The notes under the pieces: generated by a model
Database searches by the model: none
What the model saw: only the letters and a program-made list of their open reading frames with translations
What the model was told of the DNA's origin: nothing
Source of the DNA: Alkalihalobacillus sp. YIM B00296
Lineage (GTDB): Bacteria; Bacillota; Bacilli; Bacillales; Fictibacillaceae
Reading direction: 5' to 3'
DNA length: 64,000 nucleotides
Assembly: GCF_020179385.1 (NCBI RefSeq)
Contig: NZ_JAIBLJ010000005.1
Span: 233,260-297,259 of the forward strand
Made by a program: the position numbers and the translations under genes
Part shown: positions 43,651 through 52,714 of the stretch, one piece after another
Layout: each line of letters opens with the position of its first letter
Position numbering within the stretch: the first letter of the stretch is position 1

Positions 43651-45786
43651 TTAAAAGAGTAAGGATGAGATTGTGTTTGACGGTTCCCCGTCTTGTTTAG
43701 TAAGCGGGTCGTAAGGAATGATGAAGAAGTCTGGGAAGGAGAATAATTTCGCCGATACCACTGTATAGGTTCCTTTACCTTCAACGGTTGCAATTTTTTC
43801 AGCTCCATCCTCTGTCTTCATATAGATTTTATACTTAAGCCGCTCATCTTCAGATGGTGTCCAGTTCAATTGAATCCCAGGCACTCCGAAGCGTCCGAAA
43901 GCGTATTGGGCGCTGAGATCATCCACCTCGACCATTTCGATCGGCGGTTCAAGATCTTTCACACCTTTTGGCTTTTGAAAAGCCAGGTTTTTCTGGCCAG
44001 GGATTTCATTGATGATGTTTTTGAACATCAATGTCGCATCTGAACTATTTCCTGTCATGTAGCGATCTTTCGTCGTCCGGTCATATCCGATCCATACCGC
44101 ACCCACAGCATCAGGGGTATATCCGGCAAACCAGAGATCCTTGTTTCCTCCCTCAATTTCTTCAAAGGTTGTGGTTCCTGTTTTTCCTGCCAATGCCGTA
44201 TTGACATGACCCCTTTTCCCGGTCCCTTCTTTTATGACTGCCTCTAACATTTTGGTCATGAACCATGCATTTTGTCTTGAAAAGACCTTTTTCTTCTCTA
44301 CTTCAGCTTTTCCAACCAATTCACCACCCCGATCATAGATTTCCTTGACAAAAAATGGCTCTACCATCTCCCCATGATTTGCAAAAGCTGAAAAACCTCT
44401 TGTGATTTGTAATGGAGTAACCCCTTCATCTAAACCACCTAATGCTATTCCTAGTTTACGCTCTTCTACATCCATCCCTAACTCCTGGATATATTTCAAA
44501 GACTTAGACACACCCATCTCATTCAATAACCAGACAGCAGGAGCATTTAGGGAGTCTTCAATCGCCTTATACATCGAGACTTTCCCCTGGTATTTTTCGT
44601 TATAGTTTTCAGGTTCATAGCCGTTATATTTCAATTGTTCATCTTTCAAAAGAGAATACGGTTCCCAATCATTCGTTTCCATAGCAGGCCCATAGACTGC
44701 TAACGGCTTGAACGTAGAGCCAGGTTGACGTTTAGCATTCACGCGATTGAAGCCTAGCGCGACATAATCACGGCCTCCCTGGACAGCCATGACACCCCCC
44801 GTATGTGAATCCATAAGCACAAATGCACCTTGTGGGGATTCATTCAAATCAGACCCTCTGAAATATTGATCATTCTGCATCGCTTTATAGGAAGCCTGCT
44901 GTGCTTCAGGGCTCATCGGCACGACGATCTTATAGCCGCCTTTCAATACTTCCATCGTTGATAACGCATATTTTTCTTTCACTTCTTTTAAAACCATATC
45001 GATATAGGTCAAATATGCCGGATCTTTCTCCAAGCGTGATACATCGAGGGCAATCGTTTTCCCTTGCGCCCTGACCGCTTCTTCTGCACTAATATAATCC
45101 AGTCTCTCCATAAGGGAAAGAACTGTGTCCCTTCTTTCCTTGCTTCTCTCGGGATTAGCAATCGGCGAATATCCATTCGGTGCTTTAGGAAGTCCCGCTA
45201 ACAACGCTCCTTCTTCGAGCGTCAATTCACTTGCGTACTTATTGAAAAAAAGCTTTGAAGCTGCTTGGATACCGTATGCCCCATGACCAAAATAGATTTG
45301 GTTCAAATACATTTCAAGAATTTTCTTTTTCGTATATTTACGCTCCAGGTTGATTGCGATCGTCGCTTCTTTCGTTTTCCTCAATAGGGTTTTTTCATGA
45401 GATAAAAAGATGTTTTTTGCCAGCTGCTGGGTGATCGTGCTCCCACCTTCAACCTTACTTCCTGATAAAACATCCTTATACAATGCACGGCTGATCGCTT
45501 GAAAATCAATTCCAGGATGGTCATAAAAACGTCGATCCTCCACTGCAATGAACGCTTCCTGAACATGCTTCGGAACATCTTCAATCTTGACGAGCTCCCG
45601 ATTTTGGGCGTAAAGTTTCGTGATCGTTTTTCCATCCTCATCGATGAGGGTCGATGCCGAACTCATCACAAGGTCTTTTTCATCAATCACATAGTTTCCG
45701 GCAAACACAATCGCCACATAAACGAGCAAGGAACAAAGGATGACAGCCATTGCCCAAAGCGATATGCGCGTTGCTTTTCTCCACAC
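43651..45786 (-). CDS. pbpF: Class A penicillin-binding protein PbpF-type (PBP2c)
   Basis: Bifunctional transglycosylase/transpeptidase of 711 residues. One membrane helix (SLWAMAVILCSLLVYVAIVF) is followed by GT51 motifs EDRRFYDHPGID (Glu near 85), EGGSTITQQLAKNIF and EMYLNQIYFGHGAYG. Transpeptidase motifs are RQPGSTFKP (Ser near 354), SLN and AGKTGTTT (near 533). A C-terminal beta domain follows. The start is GTG 45786 with AAGGAG ten bases upstream. Proximity to hmoB and the heme genes matches B. subtilis pbpF, which acts in the forespore and in spore outgrowth; timing here is inferred. Confidence 0.9.
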   Translation of the reverse strand: MWRKATRISLWAMAVILCSLLVYVAIVFAGNYVIDEKDLVMSSASTLIDEDGKTITKLYAQNRELVKIEDVPKHVQEAFIAVEDRRFYDHPGIDFQAISRALYKDVLSGSKVEGGSTITQQLAKNIFLSHEKTLLRKTKEATIAINLERKYTKKKILEMYLNQIYFGHGAYGIQAASKLFFNKYASELTLEEGALLAGLPKAPNGYSPIANPERSKERRDTVLSLMERLDYISAEEAVRAQGKTIALDVSRLEKDPAYLTYIDMVLKEVKEKYALSTMEVLKGGYKIVVPMSPEAQQASYKAMQNDQYFRGSDLNESPQGAFVLMDSHTGGVMAVQGGRDYVALGFNRVNAKRQPGSTFKPLAVYGPAMETNDWEPYSLLKDEQLKYNGYEPENYNEKYQGKVSMYKAIEDSLNAPAVWLLNEMGVSKSLKYIQELGMDVEERKLGIALGGLDEGVTPLQITRGFSAFANHGEMVEPFFVKEIYDRGGELVGKAEVEKKKVFSRQNAWFMTKMLEAVIKEGTGKRGHVNTALAGKTGTTTFEEIEGGNKDLWFAGYTPDAVGAVWIGYDRTTKDRYMTGNSSDATLMFKNIINEIPGQKNLAFQKPKGVKDLEPPIEMVEVDDLSAQYAFGRFGVPGIQLNWTPSEDERLKYKIYMKTEDGAEKIATVEGKGTYTVVSAKLFSFPDFFIIPYDPLTKQDGEPSNTISSLLF

Positions 45787-45954
45787 AACGCATCAACTCC
45801 TTAAAGGGGTAGATAAGATACTTTTACCACTTTACTCAACATTTACGCGTATTTCCATCGTTTTGTTTCGTTTAGTATTTCACATGTAAGGGTAAATCAT
45901 GAATAAATCTCTTTTTGTGTATACTAAAACCGTATTAGAAAGGAAGATGAATAG

Positions 45955-46464
45955 ATGAATTATCATATCGCCTATGGGACAGCTGACTATTTGCAATCCC
46001 TTTTGGAAAAATTCCGGGATGAAGAAGGTAGTTTCTATCTATTAGAAAGTGCTGAAGATGCAGTTCTTATACATAAAACGAAGGGGAAGAGCGTATTTGA
46101 ATACCCTAAATCTTACGAAGCGATTGAAGAAGCAGGCAGTTTTGAAGGGGCGAAGTTCATCGTCTTCAACAATATACCGGTTTCTTCCGAAGGGCGTCCA
46201 GTATTCGAGGATCGTTTCAAACAGAGGGCTGGGCTGGTAGAAAATGAACCAGGATGTGCTGGTCTTGTGATTTTAAGACCAAAAGATTCTGAAACCTATA
46301 TCGTATCCAGCATGTGGGAAAACGAAAGCGATTTCGAGGCATGGAGACAATCTTCTTCATATGAAAAAGCCCATAAGAATCGGGATACGAATGAAGCCCT
46401 CCCACAAAGCGTGTTCACTGGAAAACCATACCTCACATCTTTTAGAATGGTAGAATCATCATAG
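45955..46464 (+). CDS. hmoB: HmoB-like heme-degrading monooxygenase (ABM domain)
   Basis: A 169-residue protein with a C-terminal antibiotic-biosynthesis-monooxygenase fold (IVFNNIPVSSEGRPVFEDRF, then YIVSSMWENESDFEAW and a following His in YEKAHKNRD). Related proteins of B. subtilis (YhgC, HmoB) bind heme and open its ring to release iron. AGGAAG precedes ATG 45955. The gene is divergent from pbpF and close to the heme operon, the same setting as in B. subtilis. A following hairpin makes it monocistronic. Confidence 0.85.
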   Translation: MNYHIAYGTADYLQSLLEKFRDEEGSFYLLESAEDAVLIHKTKGKSVFEYPKSYEAIEEAGSFEGAKFIVFNNIPVSSEGRPVFEDRFKQRAGLVENEPGCAGLVILRPKDSETYIVSSMWENESDFEAWRQSSSYEKAHKNRDTNEALPQSVFTGKPYLTSFRMVESS

Positions 46465-46465
46465 T

Positions 46466-46492
46466 AAAAGGGGTTTTTCTACAACCCCTTTT
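46466..46492 (+). terminator. Intrinsic terminator of hmoB
   Basis: AAAAGGGGTT (46466-46475) pairs with AACCCCTTTT (46483-46492). Confidence 0.8.
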
Positions 46493-46531
46493 AAAATAGC
46501 TTCAACACCTGTCAGGAAAGGGGTTTTAGCC

Positions 46532-47431
46532 TTGAAAATCGATCGAGTCGACCTGATTGTAAATCCGAAAGCCGGAAATGAACGCCTGCATGAACAGATC
46601 GAACAGATCATCACAAGGCTTGAACACCACTTTCCGACTGTCGATGTATATTATACAAAAGAAACCGGTGATGCTTATAAGTACATAAACATACAAGGGA
46701 AGCATGCAGACTTGATCATCGGTGCAGGCGGAGATGGGACGATTTATGAACTCATCAATGCCATAAGCCCCCTTGAACAGCGTCCCGCTTTCGGGATCAT
46801 ACCCGGAGGGACCTGCAATGATTTTTCCAAAGCGATTGGTTTGTCCCAGGACCCTCTAAATGCAGCAGAACAAATATGCATGCAACGATTCAGGGCGATC
46901 GATGTCGGCAAGTGTAACCATCAATATTTCTTGAACTTTTGGGGAATCGGACTCATTACTGAGGTATCGACCAACATCAATCCTAAAGTGAAGGAAAGTT
47001 TCGGACGGCTTTCTTATTATTTGAGCGCACTCCAAACAATCAGCCAAGAAAAAACGTTCCATTTAAAGCTCGAATCCGATCAATGCGGCTATGAAGGCGA
47101 AGCAGCCATGGTCATTGTCGGCAATGGTCCGTTTACCGGTGGAATCCGAGCTTTCTTTCCCGACTCCGATATTGAAGACGGGAAGCTTGAGGTCATGATC
47201 GTCGAGTCTAACCGTTTCCAAACTTTTTTCGATATGTTGAGGGCCAAAGTCATGAATGATGTTCCGAACAGTGAGGAAATTCTCTACTTTCAAACGGATC
47301 GTCTTTCGATTGAAACAGCCCCGACACAGACCATCGATTGTGATGGTGAACGAGAATTCACGACGCCTTCCACGATCACCATTCTACCTCGCCATATAAA
47401 CATGGCAGTAGGCGAGTTCCCTCCACTATGA
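46532..47431 (+). CDS. Diacylglycerol kinase / YegS-like lipid kinase
   Basis: Soluble lipid kinase of 299 residues. DAGK catalytic motifs are VNPKAGNERL at the N terminus, GAGGDGTIYELINAI near 68 and GGTCNDFSKAIG near 92; the C-terminal NAD-kinase-like beta domain includes VGNGPFTGGIRAFFPD. DgkB-type enzymes return diacylglycerol to phospholipid synthesis; related YegS-like proteins have uncertain substrates. Start TTG 46532 follows GGAAAGGGG. It is monocistronic and ends at a bidirectional terminator. Confidence 0.87.
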   Translation: MKIDRVDLIVNPKAGNERLHEQIEQIITRLEHHFPTVDVYYTKETGDAYKYINIQGKHADLIIGAGGDGTIYELINAISPLEQRPAFGIIPGGTCNDFSKAIGLSQDPLNAAEQICMQRFRAIDVGKCNHQYFLNFWGIGLITEVSTNINPKVKESFGRLSYYLSALQTISQEKTFHLKLESDQCGYEGEAAMVIVGNGPFTGGIRAFFPDSDIEDGKLEVMIVESNRFQTFFDMLRAKVMNDVPNSEEILYFQTDRLSIETAPTQTIDCDGEREFTTPSTITILPRHINMAVGEFPPL

Positions 47432-47440
47432 CCATTAACA

Positions 47441-47467
47441 AAAGACAGCCTTAGGGCTGCCTTTTTT
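47441..47467. terminator. Bidirectional terminator
   Basis: CAGCC/GGCTG stem extended by AAAG/CTTT with one mismatch, followed by T residues; lies between convergent lipid kinase and DUF3243 genes. Confidence 0.7.
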
Positions 47468-47476
47468 GTTCTATTA

Positions 47477-47812
47477 TTATTCAACCATCCTTACAAGCAT
47501 ATGGGCCAGCATGTGTTGCTGCTCTTTATCTCCGGCGCTCCATAACTCTTTGAGCAACTTCTCCTCCCTGTTTTTCGGCTCTTCGTTTTCAGCTAGATAA
47601 TCGGCGACTTTTTCAGCTGTCTTCGCTAACTGCTCCTCCGACATTCCGAGTTTTTCCCCGACTCGGACACGTTTACCGAGATATTCTTTGAAGACATCGA
47701 AGTTTTGTAAAATTTGTTCGCGGTCTTCCTCAGGAATACGATCCACTGTAGAGCGCACTTCACTTTCATGCAGTTTTTCATTTTTATCGACCATATGATT
47801 TCGTTCAGACAT
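47477..47812 (-). CDS. DUF3243 family protein
   Basis: A 111-residue soluble helical protein matching the DUF3243 pattern (FDVFKEYLGKRVRVGEKLGM, EEPKNREEKLLKELW, HMLAHMLVRMV). The family is widespread in Bacillus and its function is not known. The gene overlaps the end of the upstream PfpI-like gene by eight bases and shares its operon. GGGAGTG precedes ATG 47812. Confidence 0.82.
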   Translation of the reverse strand: MSERNHMVDKNEKLHESEVRSTVDRIPEEDREQILQNFDVFKEYLGKRVRVGEKLGMSEEQLAKTAEKVADYLAENEEPKNREEKLLKELWSAGDKEQQHMLAHMLVRMVE

Positions 47813-48332
47813 GTGCTTTCACTCCCTGATTCAACACTTTTTTGGATTGCTCGATAAATTGTGGAATATCATCAGGTTGTCTGCTAGTTACCAGATTGCC
47901 GCAAACAACCACCGGTTCATCAAAAACATTGGCTCCTGCATGCTGAAGATCCAACTGGATGGATTTGAAGCCAGTCACACTCCGTCCATTCAATACATTT
48001 GCCGTGATCAGGATTTGAGGACCGTGACAGATGGCAAACACAGGCTTCTGTAGATAAACCATCTTTCCGGCGAATTCGACGATACGGTCATCACCCCTCA
48101 ATATATCAGGAGAGAAACCTCCTGGTATGAAAAGAGCATCGAAATCTTCTGGGCTCACTTGATCGATCGTTTGGTCGACTTGAATTGAAACGTCTCCCTG
48201 CTTACCTTCCACTTCTTTTTTCTCTGTGCTGATGATCGTCAGTTCATGTCCTTCATCAATAAATGCTTGAGCCGGGTCAGTATACTCGACATCCTCAAAC
48301 ATATCGGTCATTAATACTGCAATTTTACTCAT
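47805..48332 (-). CDS. DJ-1/PfpI family glutamine amidotransferase-like protein (general stress type)
   Basis: A 175-residue DJ-1/PfpI protein. The nucleophile elbow AICHGPQILI puts Cys near residue 102, preceded by the conserved Glu in MFEDVEYTDP. B. subtilis homologues YraA and YfkM act in stress and methylglyoxal or protein deglycation, which is debated. I place the start at ATG 48332 (MSKIAVLM), the family norm; upstream in-frame codons to 48404 lack a ribosome binding site. AAAGG stands 13 bases away, rather far. Cotranscribed with DUF3243. Confidence 0.87.
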   Translation of the reverse strand: MSKIAVLMTDMFEDVEYTDPAQAFIDEGHELTIISTEKKEVEGKQGDVSIQVDQTIDQVSPEDFDALFIPGGFSPDILRGDDRIVEFAGKMVYLQKPVFAICHGPQILITANVLNGRSVTGFKSIQLDLQHAGANVFDEPVVVCGNLVTSRQPDDIPQFIEQSKKVLNQGVKAHV

Positions 48333-48487
48333 TTCGTATTCACAACCTTTCCAAATCATTGACAGTGTTCTAATTCCCGAAAATACCTTATTTAAACATT
48401 CCACAATTTTGAAAACAAGTTTAATTTACGGGGCAAAGGGTACATTATATTCTAGTTGAATTATTTTTTAGAAAGGATGATCAACTA

Positions 48488-48922
48488 ATGGATAAAGAAT
48501 TACAAGAACTAATCGATGGACTAAATGAGGATCTGGCTAACGAATATGCGGCAGTGATTATGTACACATATAATGCTGCTGTCGTTTCCGGAATGTATCG
48601 GCAGGTCTTGAAACCTTTTTTCGAAGGTGAAATTTCAGATGAGCAAGGACATGCCATGTACCTTTCTGAAAAGATCAGTGTACTAGGAGGAACGCCGACA
48701 ACAAAGCCGGCTGAAGTAAAACAATTGGCTGATGTTCATGAAATGTTGAAAGAAGCACGTAGAGCTGAAAAAGCCACGATCGATCGCTATGAAAAACGCA
48801 AAAAACAAGCAGCTAACTTAAACATGACAGAACTTGTCGTCAAGCTTGAAGACTTGATTGCAGACGAAACACACCATATGGAAGAAATGGATCGGCTATT
48901 AAGCGATCCGCGACTTTCTTAA
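48488..48922 (+). CDS. Ferritin-like diiron protein
   Basis: A 144-residue four-helix bundle with the ferritin-like ligand set: Glu in LANEYAAVIMYTYN (about 18), Glu and His in EISDEQGHAMYLSEK (about 50-55), Glu in AEKATIDRYEK (about 98) and Glu-His in IADETHHMEEMD (about 132). It is closer to bacterioferritin/DPS-like than to classical ferritin. Possible roles are iron storage or peroxide defence. GAAAGGATGATCAACT precedes ATG 48488. Monocistronic. Confidence 0.82.
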   Translation: MDKELQELIDGLNEDLANEYAAVIMYTYNAAVVSGMYRQVLKPFFEGEISDEQGHAMYLSEKISVLGGTPTTKPAEVKQLADVHEMLKEARRAEKATIDRYEKRKKQAANLNMTELVVKLEDLIADETHHMEEMDRLLSDPRLS

Positions 48923-48936
48923 AGTTGAACTTATTC

Positions 48937-48963
48937 AGGACATTGCCTTTGAGGCAGTGTCCT
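48937..48963 (+). terminator. Intrinsic terminator of the ferritin-like gene
   Basis: AGGACATTGCCT pairs with AGGCAGTGTCCT around TTG, followed by TTTT. Confidence 0.85.
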
Positions 48964-49027
48964 TTTAAATTTAATCGGACACGAGGACTTATCAGTTGAA
49001 AATCACTCACAACCAGCCCCATCATAC

Positions 49028-49110
49028 CTGAATAGGTTGAATGTCCGTATGAAGTGTTTATAGGGTAAGTCGGACTCGAAAAAACGGGTTGGATGTTCGT
49101 ATGAAGTGAA
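49028..49110. repeat. Degenerate direct repeat pair
   Basis: GGTTGAATGTCCGTATGAAGTG near 49028 recurs as GGTTGGATGTTCGTATGAAGTG about 60 bases on (each split here in two adjoining halves: GGTTGRATGT and YCGTATGAAGTG). Non-coding, downstream of ecsC. Confidence 0.5.
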
Positions 49111-49114
49111 ACCA

Positions 49115-49852
49115 TTACCCTTTCTTTTCCTGTAAAAACCTCAATCGATAGCAGTTCATGGCTGTATCACCGAGCTGGTCGAGCAAATTGTAATTGGCAT
49201 AGGCTCCGACGATCGCACCGAACCCTGGTACCATCTGCAGCAGCTTCACGAGATCGATGTGGTCCCGGTATGTGATTTGGAAGGTTTTCCAGTCATAATT
49301 GTCATTCATAGTCTCCTTAGAAGGCCACTTATGCTTCGTCTTTTCCCAATTTTTAATCGCTAAATAGGTCTCACGGCGCACTTCATCACTTGAAAAGGCC
49401 AATAAAAACACATGCAGCAGGAAAATCCGCTCCTGATGGTCCCGCGTATCGAACCCGTAAATCCGTGCAGCCTCGAACAGGAACCTCATTTTAATCCCTA
49501 AAAGCAATGGAAAGTCAGCTAATCCAAGCAGTATTCCACCTGCACCGGTCCCTGCCCCTTCCACCATCGCGGTTTTCTTATAGGCTTTTTTCCGTTCGAG
49601 GAGCAGTTCATCACGTTCCTCAAGCTTCTTCCCAGCTACTGCCGGTTTTTTTGTCGTATATTCATTGCTGAACAACGTCGCTTTCACCATGTTTCGGATG
49701 GCGTTCGTCACCGCAGTATGGACTTTTTCAGGAATCTTTCGATTGATTTGTCCTTGAACTCTTTTTGCTGCTCTTTTATATAAAGGTGAGCGTTTCAATA
49801 TCTTTCTTTCCCATTCTCTTAACTCCTGCTCAATGTCCTTTTCTATATTCAT
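49115..49852 (-). CDS. ecsC: EcsC family protein
   Basis: A 245-residue protein with the EcsC pattern (GTGAGGILLGLADFPLLLGIKMRF, DTRDHQERIFLLHVF, MVPGFGAIVGAYANYNLLDQLG, given in parts). The hydrophobic middle suggests membrane association. EcsC is not needed for Ecs ABC function in B. subtilis and its role is unclear. Third gene of ecsABC; GGGAGG precedes ATG 49852. Confidence 0.9.
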   Translation of the reverse strand: MNIEKDIEQELREWERKILKRSPLYKRAAKRVQGQINRKIPEKVHTAVTNAIRNMVKATLFSNEYTTKKPAVAGKKLEERDELLLERKKAYKKTAMVEGAGTGAGGILLGLADFPLLLGIKMRFLFEAARIYGFDTRDHQERIFLLHVFLLAFSSDEVRRETYLAIKNWEKTKHKWPSKETMNDNYDWKTFQITYRDHIDLVKLLQMVPGFGAIVGAYANYNLLDQLGDTAMNCYRLRFLQEKKG

Positions 49853-49868
49853 TTGAAAAGCCTCCCTG

Positions 49869-51107
49869 CTAACGCCCCATTTCGGTTAGGATGAATCGTT
49901 TATCGAGCTGTTTGAAAAGAAGGACTCTCGTAAAAACGAAAATCAACGCAAAACCCGAAATCAGGATAATCACCGTATCAATGATGGAAAAATGATTCAG
50001 AAAGCTGCTTATGGAAAACAAGCTGACTTGTGAGAGCATGATCTTGAAAAGCAAGCGCTGAAATGTATCATATCGCTCTCTCTTTGAAACTGGGTAGAGA
50101 TCTACCCAGACTTTCATGTCAAAGTGCGGCCATAATGTTGTCAACTGGATCGCCGTCATGTAAAGCACCAACAGATTGACTGCCCACAGCAAGAACCCTG
50201 AAGGCAAAACGAGTATCAATAAAATCCCGATCAAAGTGAGCCGTACATAAATACCGAAGTAGTCATTGGACCGGATGAATGCTCTCGTATACATATAGCC
50301 ATATACACTTTCCTTTTTTCCACTCAACATTTTTAATAGCGGGGCGGCCCATGTCCGCTTGCATACCTTGCGGCTGATATCCGGAACATCTACAAACATG
50401 TTCGCAACCCGATAAAACAGCATGAGCGCATTTCCTTCAAGCTCAATCAGACGCTCCCACTTAAGGGTATGCTTTTGGGAAAGCGGCCGATACACACCCA
50501 TATAAAGGAGGCTCAATCCAATGAACAGGACAGCCGTAATCAACCAGGCTTCTTTAAATAATGCATATAAAGTGAGAAGCAGCATCACCATTCGGATCAC
50601 TGGCAGCAATTTTCGTTTCGTTCCTTCCGGGACACGTAATTCCTCCCACTTCGAAAACATATTCCATCCGGTTAAAAACAGAATCAGTAACAAGCTTGAA
50701 AAATAAACTGTCCGATCTGAATCGATACGGTTGAAGTAGAATGGGCCTAATACAAGCATCAATACGAGGACGTTAAAGGCTTGCATCACAAAACTGTATA
50801 ACAGTGACTTTTGCAGATAAGGCTTGAAATGTTCTTCAATCGGAAGCAGAAAATTAGCATCCGGAACCTTCAGGAAGGTACGGATCTTCCCTCTGCTGAC
50901 AAAGAGAAAAACCAGGATTGTCACAAATTCTGCAGCAGGAAAAGCTTCCGGCAGAACCTTCAAGACCTGACCGTAGTAATAGCTTCCCAGGATGATTCCA
51001 ACATACACAGAGAACAGGAAGCCGCTGTTTCCGATATATCTAAGATAGCGTATCGCCATGTTCCAGAAGCTGCTGGCACGTTCCCTCCATAGCGTGTTCA
51101 CATCCAT
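49869..51107 (-). CDS. ecsB: EcsB ABC transporter membrane subunit
   Basis: Integral membrane partner of EcsA, about 412 residues with eight or more helices (FLFSVYVGIILGSYYYGQVL, LVLMLVLGPFYFN, MVMLLLTLYALFKEAW). Ecs is required in B. subtilis for protease secretion and regulated intramembrane proteolysis by RasP; the exported molecule is not agreed, peptides being likely. The start is ATG 51107, seven bases after AGAGGTG; ATG 51113 lies against that site. It begins right after the ecsA stop. Confidence 0.92.
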   Translation of the reverse strand: MDVNTLWRERASSFWNMAIRYLRYIGNSGFLFSVYVGIILGSYYYGQVLKVLPEAFPAAEFVTILVFLFVSRGKIRTFLKVPDANFLLPIEEHFKPYLQKSLLYSFVMQAFNVLVLMLVLGPFYFNRIDSDRTVYFSSLLLILFLTGWNMFSKWEELRVPEGTKRKLLPVIRMVMLLLTLYALFKEAWLITAVLFIGLSLLYMGVYRPLSQKHTLKWERLIELEGNALMLFYRVANMFVDVPDISRKVCKRTWAAPLLKMLSGKKESVYGYMYTRAFIRSNDYFGIYVRLTLIGILLILVLPSGFLLWAVNLLVLYMTAIQLTTLWPHFDMKVWVDLYPVSKRERYDTFQRLLFKIMLSQVSLFSISSFLNHFSIIDTVIILISGFALIFVFTRVLLFKQLDKRFILTEMGR

Positions 51108-51109
51108 AC

Positions 51110-51847
51110 TCATGCACCTCTTGTAATTTGGACATAGATTTCGTCTAATGCAGCATTAGGCATGCTCATTTTCGCTTGTATTTCAGAAAGCGTCCCATCA
51201 GCCAATATCCTTCCTTCATGCAAAATGATGAACCGGTCACAATATCGTTCAGCAGTCGAAAGGATGTGGGTCGATAAAAGAATTCCTGTCCCTCGTTCCT
51301 TCACCTGGACGATAAGATCGAGGAACGACTGGATGCCAAGCGGGTCGAGGCCGACAAATGGTTCATCAACGACAAATAAAGAGGGGCGGACCAGGAACGC
51401 ACACATGATCATGACCTTCTGCTTCATCCCTTTAGAAAATTGGTTCGGATACCATTTCAGCTTGTTTTCCATACGGAATTCTTTCAAGAGCGGCTCAACC
51501 CTGCCCTTCAATTCTGCCTGATTGATATCATAGGCCATGGCAGTCAGTTCAAGATGCTCCCATAATGTAAGTTCATCATACAGGACCGGTGTTTCAGGAA
51601 TATAAGCGATTTGGGAACGGTAGCGGTCAGGTCCTTCACCGATTGTGTTTTCGTTCACCTTGATTGTACCTTCAATCGGTTCCATCAAACCAAGCACATG
51701 CTTGATTGTCGTACTTTTTCCCGCACCATTCAGACCGATCAATCCAACGATTTCTTTTTGTTCCACATGAAAATTGAGATTATGTAAAACAGGTTGCTGC
51801 TGGCTGTATCCACCTGTCAAATCTGTTACGTCCAAGACACTTTTCAT
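51110..51847 (-). CDS. ecsA: EcsA ABC transporter ATPase
   Basis: ATPase subunit, 245 residues. Walker A GLNGAGKSTTIKH near 37, Q-loop AYIPETPVLYDE, signature FSKGMKQKVMIMCAF near 137 and Walker B SLFVVDEPFVGLDPLG near 155 are intact. GGAAGGGG precedes the ATG at 51847. An extended -10, TGGTACAAT, is present on the minus strand at 51912-51920. First gene of ecsABC, divergent from hit. Confidence 0.94.
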   Translation of the reverse strand: MKSVLDVTDLTGGYSQQQPVLHNLNFHVEQKEIVGLIGLNGAGKSTTIKHVLGLMEPIEGTIKVNENTIGEGPDRYRSQIAYIPETPVLYDELTLWEHLELTAMAYDINQAELKGRVEPLLKEFRMENKLKWYPNQFSKGMKQKVMIMCAFLVRPSLFVVDEPFVGLDPLGIQSFLDLIVQVKERGTGILLSTHILSTAERYCDRFIILHEGRILADGTLSEIQAKMSMPNAALDEIYVQITRGA

Positions 51848-51964
51848 TCTAGACCCCTTCCATTGTTCGGTTGTTTTATGCTATTTTATCAAATAAAAAC
51901 ATTCCATGCTTATTGTACCAATATTTCCTGTATTAATTTGGACAAATTTGGAAAGGATGAGAAT

Positions 51965-52181
51965 GAAGAAGGTATCCCCCCTTCTTCAAAAGAAAAGAGA
52001 AAGAGATTGCTGTTGTGTAATCCAACTTCATGAAGGGTGTACAAACGGCGTGATGCAATTTGGACAACTCTTCTAAACAATGACCACTTTCCCAAGCCAT
52101 TGTTCATTATCTCTTGTTTCTCTTTTCTTCTCTGACCTCTCCGGAGAGCTCTATCAATAGGATAGGGCTCTCCATTTTTTT
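51965..52181 (+). ncRNA. Candidate structured small RNA between ecsA and hit
   Basis: Direct observations: hairpin GAAGAAGG/CCTTCTTC (51965-51987); an 18-bp long-range helix joining AAGAAAAGAGAAAGAGAT (51990-52007) to ATCTC and TTTCTCTTTTCTT (52109-52129, with a 3-base bulge) and enclosing 101 bases; an inner stem AACAATG/CATTGTT (52076-52104); then a strong terminator. hit has its own promoter after that terminator. No reading frame explains this. I do not recognise an Rfam family; the RNA call is inferred from structure. A 65-codon minus-strand frame across it lacks a ribosome binding site. Confidence 0.45.
52143..52181 (+). terminator. Strong intrinsic terminator upstream of hit
   Basis: GGAGAGCTCTATC (52143-52155) pairs with GATAGGGCTCTCC (52161-52173), followed by seven T residues. 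It terminates a plus-strand transcript before the hit promoter begins. Confidence 0.85.
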
Positions 52182-52198
52182 ATGTTCATTTCTTGCTA

Positions 52199-52207
52199 TG
52201 ATACAAT
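52199..52207 (+). promoter_or_regulatory. Extended -10 promoter of hit
   Basis: TGATACAAT matches the extended -10 consensus TGNTATAAT and lies about 40 bases before the hit start codon, downstream of the terminator. Confidence 0.5.
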
Positions 52208-52248
52208 TACATCAAACGAAAACAATACTTTTGAAAGGTGTGGATCAT

Positions 52249-52671
52249 ATGGAAGATTGTATCTTTTGTAAAATCATCGACGGCGATATCCCTGCTTCCA
52301 AAGTGTATGAAGACGAGCATGTACTGGCTTTTCTTGATATCAGCCAAGTAACGAAAGGCCATACCCTTGTCATTCCGAAAGAGCACCATGAAAACCTCTA
52401 TGAACTTCCCTCCGAGGCTGCTGAAAAAGTATTTTCAGTCGTACCTAAAATAGCGAAATCGATCAAGGAACGTTTTCAACCGATCGGCTTGAATCTATTG
52501 AATAATAATGGGGAACCAGCTGGACAATCTGTTTTCCATTATCATGTACATATCCTGCCCCGGTATGGTGAAGGAGACGGTTTCGGGGCCATCTGGAAAC
52601 CTCATTCAGATGAATATTCCTCTGAAGATCTCCGACAGATCGCACAGGAAATTTCAGAATCTATTAAGTGA
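52249..52671 (+). CDS. hit: HIT family protein
   Basis: Histidine-triad nucleotide-binding hydrolase of 140 residues, probably cleaving adenosine phosphoramidates or dinucleoside polyphosphates. The zinc site CIFCKIIDGDIP begins at residue 3 and the catalytic triad HYHVHILPR lies near 97. ATG 52249 follows AAAGGTG; the longer frame from 52114 runs through the upstream terminator and is not real. Divergent from ecsA as in B. subtilis. Confidence 0.94.
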   Translation: MEDCIFCKIIDGDIPASKVYEDEHVLAFLDISQVTKGHTLVIPKEHHENLYELPSEAAEKVFSVVPKIAKSIKERFQPIGLNLLNNNGEPAGQSVFHYHVHILPRYGEGDGFGAIWKPHSDEYSSEDLRQIAQEISESIK

Positions 52672-52681
52672 AGGCTCGATT

Positions 52682-52714
52682 GGAGAGCGGTCTCCGGAAG
52701 GCTGCTCTCTTTTT
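52682..52714 (+). terminator. Intrinsic terminator of hit
   Basis: GAGAGC and GCTCTC arms with an inner TCCGGA, followed by TTTTT. Confidence 0.75.

Noticed and set aside
51910..52107. 65-residue minus-strand frame between ecsA and hit
   Set aside because: No ribosome binding site, and its sequence coincides with RNA-like inverted repeats; kept only as an alternative to the RNA interpretation.
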